Made by a program: the position numbers and the translations under genes
Assembly: GCA_000149265.1 (NCBI GenBank)
Contig: CH003129.1
Coordinates: 611,011-675,010 of the forward strand
DNA: 64,000 bases
Reading direction: 5' to 3'
Source of the DNA: Ciona savignyi
Lineage: Eukaryota > Chordata > Ascidiacea > Phlebobranchia > Cionidae
Part shown: positions 30,461-42,300 of the stretch, one piece after another
Layout: the number at the start of each line of letters is the position of its first letter
Numbering within the stretch: position 1 is the first letter of the stretch
Notes under the pieces: model-generated
Told to the model about the DNA's origin: nothing
Database searches by the model: none
What the model saw: the letters and a program-made list of their open reading frames with translations, nothing else

Positions 30461-33432
30461 ATGGATTTATTAAAGGCGCTTCTGTTTGCTTTTGCTATGA
30501 AAGCAACTTTCGCCGGTAAGTTAGAAAATAACTTTAGAAATATACCAACATAGAAAATGACATATGACTATCTTATTTTAAAAGAAAATTTACTTTTCAC
30601 CATTTTATGCCCGTGATATTTATGTTTCATCCCCGTAAATGGGATTCAAATAGCAAAATGGGCGTTAGTATACAGGTATATAAACGTAAGTTTTTTTGTT
30701 TTGTTTTTGGATTGGATATTCATCAAGGACACAACCGATTCGCTAGCGACCAGTTTCGCACCTTCAACCTTTCGATTGAAAGACGTCGCACTTAACCGTT
30801 ACCCCAACGGGACGGACAAGTAAATCTTTTTTAGATTGTTCCACATGATTAAGAGGTTTAAGTTTTAGTAAACCCAATTAATTCACGGGGTCCAGATGAC
30901 GTCGGCTAATTTTTTTGCTCATGGACACAACCGGCTAGCTGGCGACTAGTTTCGGTATGAAAGCCTTCGGGTGAAAGGCGACGCATTATTACGCCTCTTT
31001 TGTTCTAAGGGGTGCTCGTTTTAAGCGGACAGATTTCATTAAACTTAACGACGCATTATTACACATATTTTGATTTAAGGGATGTCCATTTTAAGCGGAC
31101 AGGTTTCATTAAACTTTACCATTGTAGCAAACCCTCCGTATTCTTCAAAAAGAGGAAGTGTCACCGGTTACTTTCCTTCGACAAAAATGATTACCACGGC
31201 CGAGATTGCATATAAAATGTGCTTGTCTTCTATCCCGATACACGTGAACGCCACAGCACGGCCAAGCAATCCATCTGATCCTCATACTTTCTACGTAACC
31301 GTACTGGAAATCGAAATACACCAGTTTCAAATCGAGCTGGAGCGAGTTGGCCCATCTAACGGCTTGGACGTAATTGTGGAATGGGAGATTTTCTTTGGTG
31401 AGTCTATCCGTTCTTTTCTATTCGATTTTCTAAAAAAGATAGGTTCGTCACAAGATTTTTTTAAAGCATTAACTATATAAACCGTTCACGTGAGCCATTT
31501 GGCTTGACCATCAGTGCCCCGTAACCTTTTTTACCTCGAGGGACATTTAGAAATTTACTAAATTTGACGGCACATTGCAGTCACATTTGTACAATGGGAT
31601 GTCTTCTGACAAGCTATATACATTTCAGATTATATTAGCAAAGTGTCTGATAGTCGTAATATTAAAATTTGCAAAAACTAAAATCCTTTTCATTTGGTAA
31701 AACATGTGTTTAAAAAAACATTATTTACCCGTGACACAGCTAGCATCGTCTTGCGTAGCACTGGCCTATAGACAACTTAACATTACAGAACATACAACTG
31801 TATTCAACCAAACAATTATGCCCTTGAATGCATGGTTTCGTATGCGCCAACTTTCGGGCGGGTAGCATGAGATATGGGGTGCTCAAGATTTATCCATATC
31901 AAGCGAAAAGCAGAATTTAAACGGGCAATTTTCAGATTTCTTGTGTCACATACCATTAAGACGCTCGTTCAGTTTGAATAGAACACATAATCCACTAGAT
32001 TGAAGTGATGAACGCTGTGCTTTGCCCAAGGACAAATATCGATTAGTAGGTTTTTAGCGAGATGGTTTTTGTAAAAAATGGTAGCTAGTTTGGACCGTTC
32101 TGGGCAAAGCACTAAGCAGACATTTTCTAAAATCAAAGTATCGCTTTTATTATACACAAACATACTGCAATAGCTCCGATAACTAATGGTGGACTCAAGG
32201 TAATCACCCTTGTTTCAACGCTCTCTTACGTATTTGCTGAGTAATCTGACGATTGCCCGAGTGATGACGATGCTTGCGTTTTTTCCATTTACGGAAATAA
32301 ACCTAAATATCATATCCTACTTATTGGCCTACAGGCGACGGAATAGTTTATAACGACAAGTACCTGTGGATGCCATTTCCACACCAACCTCGGGGTCCGA
32401 CAAAGACCGAGGCGGCGGCTCTATGTTCATCCTCCGGAGGAAGTTTGGTCGATATTGTGGACAAGGATATGTACGATGTAGTCTTGAATTACGTCAACTC
32501 CACCTATGTTAGCGACGCATATGCTTTTGTGCAAATATTTCTTGCAATGACGTTTAACCCAGCGGTAAGTTTGACTCATCTTCAATACCATGCTTTGGAC
32601 TTGGGATTATTGAATCCCCTATTGCTATGTTGTTGTATCGTTTTTGTACATAGCGTAAACCGACAGGTATTGAAACCATACGGTCGATAGCTTCAACCGA
32701 CAGGTATTGCAACCATACGGTCGATAGCTTCAACCGACAGCTAAAACAACCGTAAGTTTAAACGGGTAATAGGTTTGTGTCCGAGTAGGTAACATCACCG
32801 GTTTATAAGACAACTTTATTATGAAAACGGTGTTATTGGCGCGAACATCATGGATTCGGATCTTTTCCGGTTACAAAATATTATAAATACCCAACACCCC
32901 ATTTGGTTTTAAATGCTGGCGCATTCTTAATATAAGGAAATAGCTGCCCGCCAAATTGCCTGCGCGGTCGTGTTGATGAATGGTTAACGCGACGGATACG
33001 TATTCCGACTCGATCCTATATACAAAATATTGTAGTGACTAGCTCATCATGAGTTCAAAACTTAAAACAAGTTTGCTAAAAAAATTACATATTTTCTACC
33101 GGGCTAATAATCGAACCAATAATATGCCTGAGACCTATTTTATATCTGCTATATGTATCGGTTTCCTTAACCATTTCGCACACATGACTGTACATTATAG
33201 TGTTATTTTATAACAGAATCTTACCGTGACACAGTCAAACGGTCAACCGGGATATGACCCATCTGCTGATGGGCTTTGGATCTCAGGGCATGGTCTGGCT
33301 ACGAGTGGAGAAATAATCGGTTTGCAGGTGGCACCGATACCAAAAGGTACCACTATAACCGGATTCTGGAACTCCGAATTGTCTACAAGCTGGCAAGCTG
33401 CGTCGCCTCTTTGTGCATTTAAAATAATTTGA
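30461..33432 (+). CDS. Secreted protein with a C-type-lectin-like C-terminal domain
   Basis: Four exons, 30461-30515, 31128-31397, 32335-32564 and 33217-33432, join in phase with GT/AG sites and give 256 residues. Exon 1 is a signal peptide (MDLLKALLFAFAMKATFA). Exon 2 encodes about 90 residues with predicted strands (TFYVTVLEIEIHQFQIELER) that I do not recognise. Exons 3 and 4 look like a C-type lectin fold: an entry YLWMPFPHQPRGPTKTEAAA, the typical helix start LCSSSGGSLVDIVDKDMYD, a long-loop region with GLWISGHG, and the closing cysteine in SPLCAFKII. Only two of the usual four disulphide cysteines are present and no clear EPN/QPD-WND calcium site is visible, so sugar binding is doubtful. 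Ascidians have many such divergent secreted lectin-like proteins, often considered immune. The N-terminal half and the function remain open. Confidence 0.8.
30605..30990 (-). mobile_element. SINE remains in lectin-like gene intron 1
   Basis: Two reversed head-side pieces, about 30605-30810 (ACCGATTCGCTAGCGACCAG) and 30860-30990 (ACCGGCTAGCTGGCGACTAG), in tandem. Confidence 0.65.
30980..31119. repeat. 70-bp tandem duplication beside the exon 2 acceptor
   Basis: ACGCATTATTAC at 30981 and 31051 each lead to TTTTAAGCGGACAG and TTTCATTAAACTT. The second copy ends eight bases before the acceptor used by exon 2 at 31128, so it may supply part of the polypyrimidine or branch region. Confidence 0.85.
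32090..32310 (+). mobile_element. Decayed SINE in lectin-like gene intron 2
   Basis: TTCTGGGCAAAGCACTAAGC, ACATACTGCAATAGCTCCG and TGACGATTGCCCG preserve the SINE order; the tail AATATCATATCC ends near the exon 3 acceptor. A reversed fragment may also lie at 31910-32060. Confidence 0.6.
32658..32750. repeat. 37-bp tandem repeat, 2.3 copies
   Basis: AACCGACAGGTATTG and ACCATACGGTCGATAGCTTC are repeated with a 37-base period in intron 3 of the lectin-like gene. Confidence 0.85.
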
Positions 33433-33897
33433 GCATAATTTAAAGTTAAAACCAGCGAAGCTCTAAACTTGTTAGTCTAAATGAGTTATTTGAAAGTCAA
33501 ATTATACGTCTAAAATTATTCGAGAATTACTCAGTCAAAATAACCAATTATTTGTCAATCATTTAATTGTAATTCCCCAGTGATTGAAAATCAGTTAAAT
33601 ATACGTAGCTCTTTTCGATATAAGGATGGTTATGGCTGTATGGTCTATATTACGGTGGATTATGGGTAAGACAAAGTTTCTAAGTTAACAAAAGACAATG
33701 TTTTTACAATCATTTTAAAAGAGTTTTTTTACTCTTTTAGCGTATGATTAAATATAGACGACTAACCGACTTGGTATTAGTAATACAAAATTATTCCCGT
33801 ATATACACACTGATTCGGTTAAGTCGTTGTTATAAATACCGGTAACATATTTTGAATGTGATTGGCCCTGAACTATTTTTTACGTTGTATGATGGAT

Positions 33898-35012
33898 GTC
33901 CGGCCCGTTGTTCTAGCGCAGTGGTTCTTAAACTTTTTCAGTCGCGCCCCCCCTTGAGATTTGTGATTCATGCTCACGCCCCACCTACTCAAAAATCAAA
34001 TTTACGAAAAATAGAGCAATAATTTATTTGCCATTACCCTGCTTAGTGTGAAGAATCGCTATTCGCGAACCGTTTTTTAAAGTTTGCGAATTACAATATT
34101 TAACAAAATCGCGAAAATATAAATTACCGTTACTGATTTCGCGCACTTTTAATAATAAATCATCAACACAATATAATATAACATATTTTGCCTTCAACAT
34201 AACATTTAACAATGGAATTACTATTACATTTATTTACCTGCGGTTTCTTTGCATTATTGACGCATAATAAGCATTTCTATCACGACGCAACAATAGCCAT
34301 TATACGTTATTATACCACGATTCCTTTATTTATGATTGGCGGAGATGCGATACACCTCTTTATAATAAGGTTATATGGTGTTTTAACAAGTAAGATTACT
34401 CGTTTCAAAGGCTTCGTTTCGTCGATATATTCGTCCTATCCTACACGCATTAACTCACGACACGTTTATTGTAGTTTATCATTACTACTTAATAACGGTA
34501 CTGTTGCTTAATGAATTATCTTTCTGGCTTTAAAGATTAGTTTGAGAGGTTCTGAAACCGCATTCTAAGGCAATTTAACATAGCTAAAGCGCGAAAACGA
34601 TTTTCTCGTATCCCACGCATTTCGCGAATCGTTTCAAAATCGTTAATTCGAACCCTGCAATATGTCACTGTCATGCTCGCGCCCCCCTTGAGAAGCTTCC
34701 ACGCCCCCCAAGGGGGGCGCGCCCCCCAGTTTAAGAACCCCTGTTCTAGCGGTTAAGTGCGTCGCCTTTCAATCGAAAGGTTGCAGGTGCGAAACTGGTC
34801 GCTAGCTAGTCGGTTGTGTCCTTGGGCAAGGCACTTTACGGACATTGCCTAAACCCAGCGGATTAATGGGTTCTACCAAATTAAAGGAACGTGTCTATCA
34901 TATACTACACACTGCAATAGCTCCGGTAATCCGACGATGGGCGCGAGGTGATCTGACGATTGCCCGTGTGTTAACTCCTTGGTTTTTCACGGGGATAAAT
35001 ATGAATATCCTA
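33898..35012 (+). mobile_element. Full-length SINE split in its head by a hAT element
   Basis: GTCCGGCCCGTTG at 33898 is the first bases of the SINE head. It continues at 34744 with TTCTAGCGGTTAAGTGCGT and runs to the tail at 35012. The hAT element sits between. Confidence 0.88.
33919..34743. mobile_element. hAT-type element (825 bp) with exact duplication TTCTAGCG
   Basis: Ends CAGTGGTTCTTAAACTTTTT and AGTTTAAGAACCCCTG are inverted, with C-rich (CGCCCCCC) subterminal parts. TTCTAGCG is found at 33911-33918 and 34744-34751. The internal ORF at 34212-34511 is AT-rich and not recognised. Confidence 0.9.
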
Positions 35013-35164
35013 CCCCTATCTTTCGTTGTGTCTTAATGTCGTCCTTATTGATTTTTCCGTATTATCCGTCTATATTATATATGTGGTACGTGGTGTTGAT
35101 ATGCTTACACGGATTATATATCTCCATTTATATAACAGTAAATTCAACCATAGTATTTATTTTA

Positions 35165-35285
35165 CCCTGCACAACACACTGAAGTAGCTCCCGTAACCTT
35201 ATGATAGACGCAAGGTCATCTGACGATTACCCGTGTGAAAACGTCTTCCCATTCACGGGGAAAATATGAATATCCTACTCTATAA
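35165..35285 (+). mobile_element. SINE 3' fragment
   Basis: GCACAACACACTGAAGTAGC through TCTGACGATTACCCGTG to a TCCTACTCTATAATG tail; head absent. Confidence 0.7.
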
Positions 35286-35289
35286 TGTT

Positions 35290-36327
35290 TCTCCCATTTT
35301 TCTTAATGAAAATATTATAACAAGTGCATTTTCGTTTTGCCCGTAAGTGTGCACTAAAACTGTTAAAACAACTTTTTTTAAATTGGGACTTTTCCTTATT
35401 CATTGATCTACTGTACTGCACATTTTTTTCTTTAAAACTTCTTTACTATTCAAAATTGATTAAATTAATTTAAAGTTATAAAATTTGGGTTATAAAACTT
35501 GGGAAAATAGAATACATATAAATATGATATACTTTATTATTTAAATCATGATCCAATTACTGTAATTTACAGCAATTCTTTGTCAGAATTGAGCAAAGGG
35601 ATTTTACTAGATCTCGCATTGTTGTAACTTTTCATTCTGTATCATCTTTTTTTTTAACTGCAGTTTTTTGTTCTTTTTGGTAATACGTAATCAACGTTTT
35701 TATCTGCAACTTTTCTTAGTTTTTTTTTAAAAACAAAAATTAATTGAACGGCAACTTTTTTCTGTAAATTACAACTTTATAATTAGCTTTAAAATTTTCG
35801 TTGCATTTATATGATTTACAACTTCTAGTTCATACATGGACGATATAAATACATATGTATATAAACATAACGACTCCTTTTTCTTTTGGACCAATAGAAA
35901 GAGTCAATATTAGAAAACTAAAAATTTGCACAAACGCGAAAATCCGAAATCTACAGTATATTAATTAGTTAACTGAAATTGGTGAATAATAGGGTGTGGT
36001 AAGACTTTATAAGCGTAGAATGTAAGTCTACGAGGCGAAGATTGTGCGGAATAGTACACAGATAACACGGTAAATAAGCATACTTCTTTAATCCCAAAAT
36101 AAAAGTATAAATCTATTTTTACAATACGATCGGCACAATTTCACGGCGTTACGAATAAACTCCGTTAATTACACAGGAACACTACTTAAATTGATTAACT
36201 CTACACATATAGCTCCAGGCAACAGCTGTCCTAAAACGACGTGTTTCAAAATGATTTGCTTTAACTGACAGGCCCGCTTTTCGGTTCACATAACATTGTA
36301 GATTACCTAAAAACGCAACGGATTAAG
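35290..36327. other. AT-rich intergenic sequence
   Basis: Very AT-rich with T runs; no gene, RNA or repeat that I can support. It should include the promoter of the CUB-domain gene, but no TATA box is obvious. Confidence 0.5.
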
Positions 36328-39300
36328 ATGGCAGTGTCTTTATTTGACAAAAGTTTAAAAAAAGTAAAATTTAGAAGCCTATGGGTAACAGTTAATACTG
36401 TCCTGCATATATCTACGCTTTTGACAGGTGTTGGCTCAACAAGTAAGTCTTAAATATCGTTTGTATTTTGCAGCGTATATTCTTATATCTTTAAGAAATA
36501 AAAAGATATTATTACCCCTGTAAATGAGAAAGAGTAAAGAATATTCATGTTTAACAACGTGAATTGGAAAGGGGTTATTACCCGGGCTATCGTCATATCA
36601 CCTCGCGCCCACTGGCACGTTTCCGGGGCTATTGCAATGTCATGAATTATTGAAACATTCCTCAAATTTGACCAAATCTTCAATATAGAATAGTTGCTAC
36701 GTTAGGTGTGGGCGAACGATGCCCGATCTGGTAACTAAATGGGACACATATTGGTTTTGTCCGTTTTTTTTTTTTTTTTTTTGTCAAAGGTTTGTCAGGC
36801 ATGGCATGGCGCCCCGACATCGAATCGTAATGAAACTTAGTCATTCGTTAGACAACATGGTCTAGATATGCAGAAACCAACATTTTGGGTAATAAATCAA
36901 GGGGAATTCCCCTGGGAGGTTAAAAACCAAAACGGTATTTTTTATGAAAAATTTAGCTTTTTGTGGCATAGCGCTTGAACGGCTGCTCTTATTTGAATCA
37001 TATTTGGTGAAAAGTAAGTGTGTTAGTGACTGATTTAACAATTAAAAGAAATAAAAAAATTACCTAGGGAAATACCAAAAAAAATTCGATTTTGTACTGA
37101 AATCATGATTGTGACAGGCATGCCATGTCGCCTCAACATCTACCAGAAGGAGTAATGGAATCGCAATGAAAATTGGACATTTTTAGACAACATGGTTTAG
37201 ATATGCAGAAACCAAAATTTTGGGTAGTAAATCAAGGGGAATTCCTCTGGGATGTTAAAAACCAAAACGCTATTTTTTTATAAAAAATTAGCCTTTTTTG
37301 GGCATAGCGCTTGAACGGCTGTTACAATTTGAATCAGATTTCATGGAATGTAAGTGCATTAGTCACTGATTTAACACTTAGAAGAAATAATAAAATTACC
37401 TAAGGAAATACCCGAAAAATAGGATATGTTCTCAAATCATGATTGTGACAAGCATGCCATGTCGCCCCGACATCTACCAAAAGGATTAATGGAATCGCAA
37501 TCAAACTTTGGTATTTGTTATAGACAACATGAGTTTAGATGCAGAAACCAAAAATTTTGGGTAATAATTATCCAGGGGAATTCCCATAAGACGTTAAAAA
37601 CCAAAACGTTTTTTTCTAATAAATTAGCATTTGGGGGCATAGCGCTTGAACGGCTGCTCTAATTTTGATCAGATTCAGTGAAATGTTAGACCATTAGACA
37701 CTCTGTGCCAATTAAAAAAATAGAAAACATTTACATAGGGTAATTTCCTTGAAAACGAAGATATGTTCTTGAGTTACGATTGTAACAGACATGCCATATC
37801 GCACTCACATCTCTAATAAGCAGTCTAAAAATCAGATTAAAACTTTAAGAATTGTTCCATAACATAAGTCACTTATAAAAACAGAAACTTATCTACTAAA
37901 CCCAGGGGAATTTCCTGAAACCATTAAAAAACTAGAGAGTGTCAACCACGTGTTTAACCACCACTATTTGTAAAACACATGTTGTATGCCATATATTCAT
38001 GCTACTGCTACAGGGTCCCTAACCACATTTTGTATCTTATACAATGAGTATGTAGTTTTTGTTTCTGCAAGCATAAACGCATGGGTCCCAAAGTTATCAA
38101 ACCAAACTTCTTCTCCAGGTGTAGGTAAAAAAAAGAACAATCGTTTTAGATTTACGAACATTTCACCACAAATGTTTTAAATTAAAGCTTCTTTTTAAGC
38201 GCTGTAGTGAAATGAAGCTAAATTCCTAAAACAGCCCGATTTAGTTTTTGATGGCTTCGGGGAATTTCCCATGAGCTTAGTACATAAGTTTCTGTTTTTA
38301 CATATGTGGGTCATGTTATCTAACAATTCTTAAAGTTTTAATTCAATTTGACGAATCCTTGTTGAAGATGTCAGTGCAATGTTGCATGCTTGTCACAATC
38401 ATAAGTCAGGAACATATCTTCGTTTTTAAGGGAGTTACCCTAAGTAAATGTTTTCTTTTTTTTAATTGACATAGGGTGGCTAACGATCCAGCATTCCACT
38501 AAATCTGATCAAAATTAGAGCAGCCGTTCAAACGCTATGGCCCGAAAAGCTAATTTTTTAGAAAAATAACCGTTTTGGATTTTAACGTCTCAGGGGAATT
38601 CCCCTGGATTCATTACCCAAAATTTTGGTTTCTTCGTATCTAAACCATGTTCTCTTACAAATGTCATTTTCATTGCGATTCCATTATTCCTTTTGGCAGA
38701 TGTCGGGCGACATGGCATGCTTGTCACAATCATGATTTGAGAACAAAATCTTATTTTTAGGGTATTTCCCTAAGTACTTTTTTATTTCTTCCAAGTGTTA
38801 AATCAGTGACTAATGCACTTACATTCCAGAAAATCTGATTCAAATTGGAGCAGCCGTTCAAGCGCTATGCCCCCAAAAAGCTAATTCTTTAGGAAAAATA
38901 CTGTTTTGGTTTTTAACGTCCCAGGGGAATTCCCCTGAATTTATCACCCAAAATTTTGGTTTTTGCATATCTATACCATGTTGTCTAAAACATGTTAAAT
39001 TTTTATTGCGATTTCGTTAGTCTTTCTGGTAGATGTCGTGGCGATATGGCATGACTGTCACAATCATGATTTGAGAACAAAATCTTATTTTTTAGGGTAT
39101 TTCCCCAGGTAATTTTTTTATTTCTTTTAACTGTTAAATCAGTGCCTAATGCACTTACATTCCAGAAAATCTGATTTAAATTGTAACATCCGTTCAAGCG
39201 CTATGCCCAAAAAAGTCACTTTTTTTAGAAAAAAAATTCGTTTTGGTTTGTAACGTCACAGGGGAATTCCCCTAGATTTATTACCCAACATTTTGGTTTC

Positions 39301-42300
39301 TGTATATCTAGACCATGTTGTCTAACAAATACCAAAGTTTGATTGCAATTCCATTTTTCCTTCTGGAAGATGTCGGGGCGACATGGCGTGGTTGTCACAA
39401 TCATGATTTGAGAACAAAATCTTATTGTTTAGGGTATTTCCCTAGGTAAATTTTTTATTTCTTCTAAGTGTTAAATCAGTGACTAATGCACTTACATTTC
39501 ACCATATCTGATTCAAATTGGAGTTGTCGTTCAAGCGCTATGCCTAAAATAGCTATTTTTTTAGAAAAAAACACCGTTTTGGTTTTTACGTCCCAGGGGA
39601 ATTCCCCTGGTTTTATCTCCCAAAATGTTGGTTTCTGTTCATCTAGACCATGTTGTCTAACAAATGGCACAGTTTCATTGCGATTCTATTTTTCCTTCTG
39701 GTAGATGTCGGGGCGACATGCCATGCCTGTCAAGCGTTTGACGAAAAAAAAGAAAAAAAAAAAAAGAAAAAAAAACGGACAAAAACAATATGTGTCCCAA
39801 TTTTTCAAATGGGACCCATAAATATTTGTGGTGAAATGTTCGTAAATTTTAGACGTTTATCTTTTATTTAACTGCACATGGAAAATAAGTTTGGTTGGTT
39901 AACTATGGGACCCATGCGTTTATGCTTGCAGAAACAAACTATATACTCGGTGTATAAAATACAAATTGTGGTTAGGGACCCTGTAGCATGAATATATGGC
40001 ATACAACATGTGTTTTACAAATAGTGGTGGTTAAACACGTGGTTGACACTTTTCTAGTTAAACACGTGTTTTAAACGACATTTGCTGGCTAACACACCCT
40101 GAATAATCATGAGGTTTTCCTACAAAAGATATAATAAGAACATTTACTGATTATGGTTCCAAATATTTTTTTTATTATAAAATTATTCCAAAATATAACG
40201 GAAGTCAGAATAAAAATGTTCAAGCATTCACCCCTAATAACCATGTTTACTCCTTGTAGCTTTATCCGATGACACTTTATTTACCAAAAAAAAACATTAT
40301 TTACCTGACGTTTTACCTGCAAGTACCGTTATCACACAGCAAATGTCGTAATATGAATCAAATGATTCACGACAATTAACCTAAAAACATCATCACAAAA
40401 GGTTGCACGTATGACAAGAGGATTACAGCGGCCAGCAGAAATATAAAAAGTCCACTCTACCCGGCACAGTTTCCACCTCAGACTCAATGCATGTGGGAGG
40501 TAACATACATTTATCGAAGTAACGGATCTAGTTTGCCGAATTTATTTACCTACATTGTTCTAATGGCCAGATACTCTTCACCGTGCAGATTGTAGCTTCA
40601 TTGTCTTTTTACTGTATAGTTTTCGAACGGTCGTAGTTTACTGGTCATGTCTTATATTAATATAGCATGTATAGTGTATATGAGATATTTAGTGTGTGTA
40701 ATTTGCTCACAACGTTAAAGCTGGTATAATATATATGTGTCACTTAAATGAATAAATAAAACGATGTTTCGGTCATCTTCCCATAATAGTTTCGGCCGCA
40801 AGCAAATTACGAAATTTACAGCATCCTTAACGACCAGTTACATCACAATAACGGGTGTTTTATTTGTTTACGTCAGTGGCTTACCGTGAAATTGATTTGT
40901 TGTTTCGTCTAGTCTAGATTCTAGAATAGTTTGCCAGTAAATTGATTGTTTATTGTTGTATAATGTATAGTGTAATCAGTTTCACGGTAGATGGAAACTT
41001 ACCCGATGATCATTATCTCGATTACTAGGAATATTTGAGTGCCAGGCAGAAAAATATGGGTCACTTGCTTTGGCTATTAAGGGGAAAACTGATGTACTTG
41101 AACATGAACATACGAATATTTATACTAATCCCTGAACAAATCTTAATGACGTTTAGTTTAAACCACAGGGATGCAAAAATCGTACCAATCCCTATAACTT
41201 ATCCTAACGGCTTTTAGATAAAATCTATTGGGGTGCAGAGATTGTTATTAATCACGAAAATGGTTTAGGCTTCATAATCTTTTTTATATTGCTTTGTGTT
41301 TTGTTTTCGTATTTTCTTTGCTTAATATTCCGATCTTTAAGTATTAATCTGCCATACGGGTGATAATTCCATATTAAAGAATCCGTTTTGTGTAACCAAA
41401 CTATATTGCGTGGTTAAGCTACACAAAACGCTCGAGAAAATGGAGTGTGCGGAATAAAACGGCAAAACGTCCGTCATTGATATTATTTTAATGTTGTATT
41501 TTTTATATAATTATATATTCATGTTTATCCCCGTGAATGGGAAAACACAGGGGGGTTAACACACGGGAAGTCGTCATATCACCTCACGCCCACCGCATTG
41601 AAGGATTGAAGGAACGTCTTAATCATACACAACACACTGCAATAGCTTTTTATTCACGTGGATAAACTGTAATATGTGATCTTATCATTCATCTTCTTAT
41701 ATGTTATTTACCCAATTATCGTACTATTTTACAGGTTACACACGGAAAGGGGATTTCGTATAAAAGTTAGTTTTTCAAGCTTTCGTCTAGCGCCAAAGGA
41801 TGCCAGTGGAGATTGCAGAGTGCAGTGGATTAATATAATTGGTGGAGATAAAATCGCGGACGACCCATCATTGATGCGTACATTCTGTGGTTCAGATTTA
41901 CCAAGAACGATTATATCCTCAGGTATACTTTTGATGGAACGTTTCAATAATACGCATAGCACAATTGTACGACCGATTAGATTGGTTTGTTAGTGTGTCT
42001 CCTTTCACCCAAAGGTTTACAGATTTAAAATTTGTCAGCACTTAGCAGACGTGGCGGACATGGCGTTAATACAGTGAAATATAAAAATATTTCCTATTAT
42101 TATTGATAAATTCTATATTTATTTTATTAACCTACTTCTCCAGGTAACGTCCTAAGGATAAATCTGCATTCAAACAATGATGCGAGATCTCACGCTTATC
42201 TTGGGTTTATGGCCAACGTGGTGCGAACGCTGGAAGCAGCATATATGCCAGGTGTGCAATTTTTAAATATTTTGTTTTACTAGACACACTCTATACATAG

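Noticed and set aside
34212..34511. 99-codon ORF inside the hAT element as a transposase
   Set aside because: Far too short, AT-rich, no BED zinc finger or hAT dimerisation motif.
41035..41217. 60-codon ORF as a missing CUB exon
   Set aside because: No CUB residues and no fitting splice phases; it does not repair the exon 2/3 frame.
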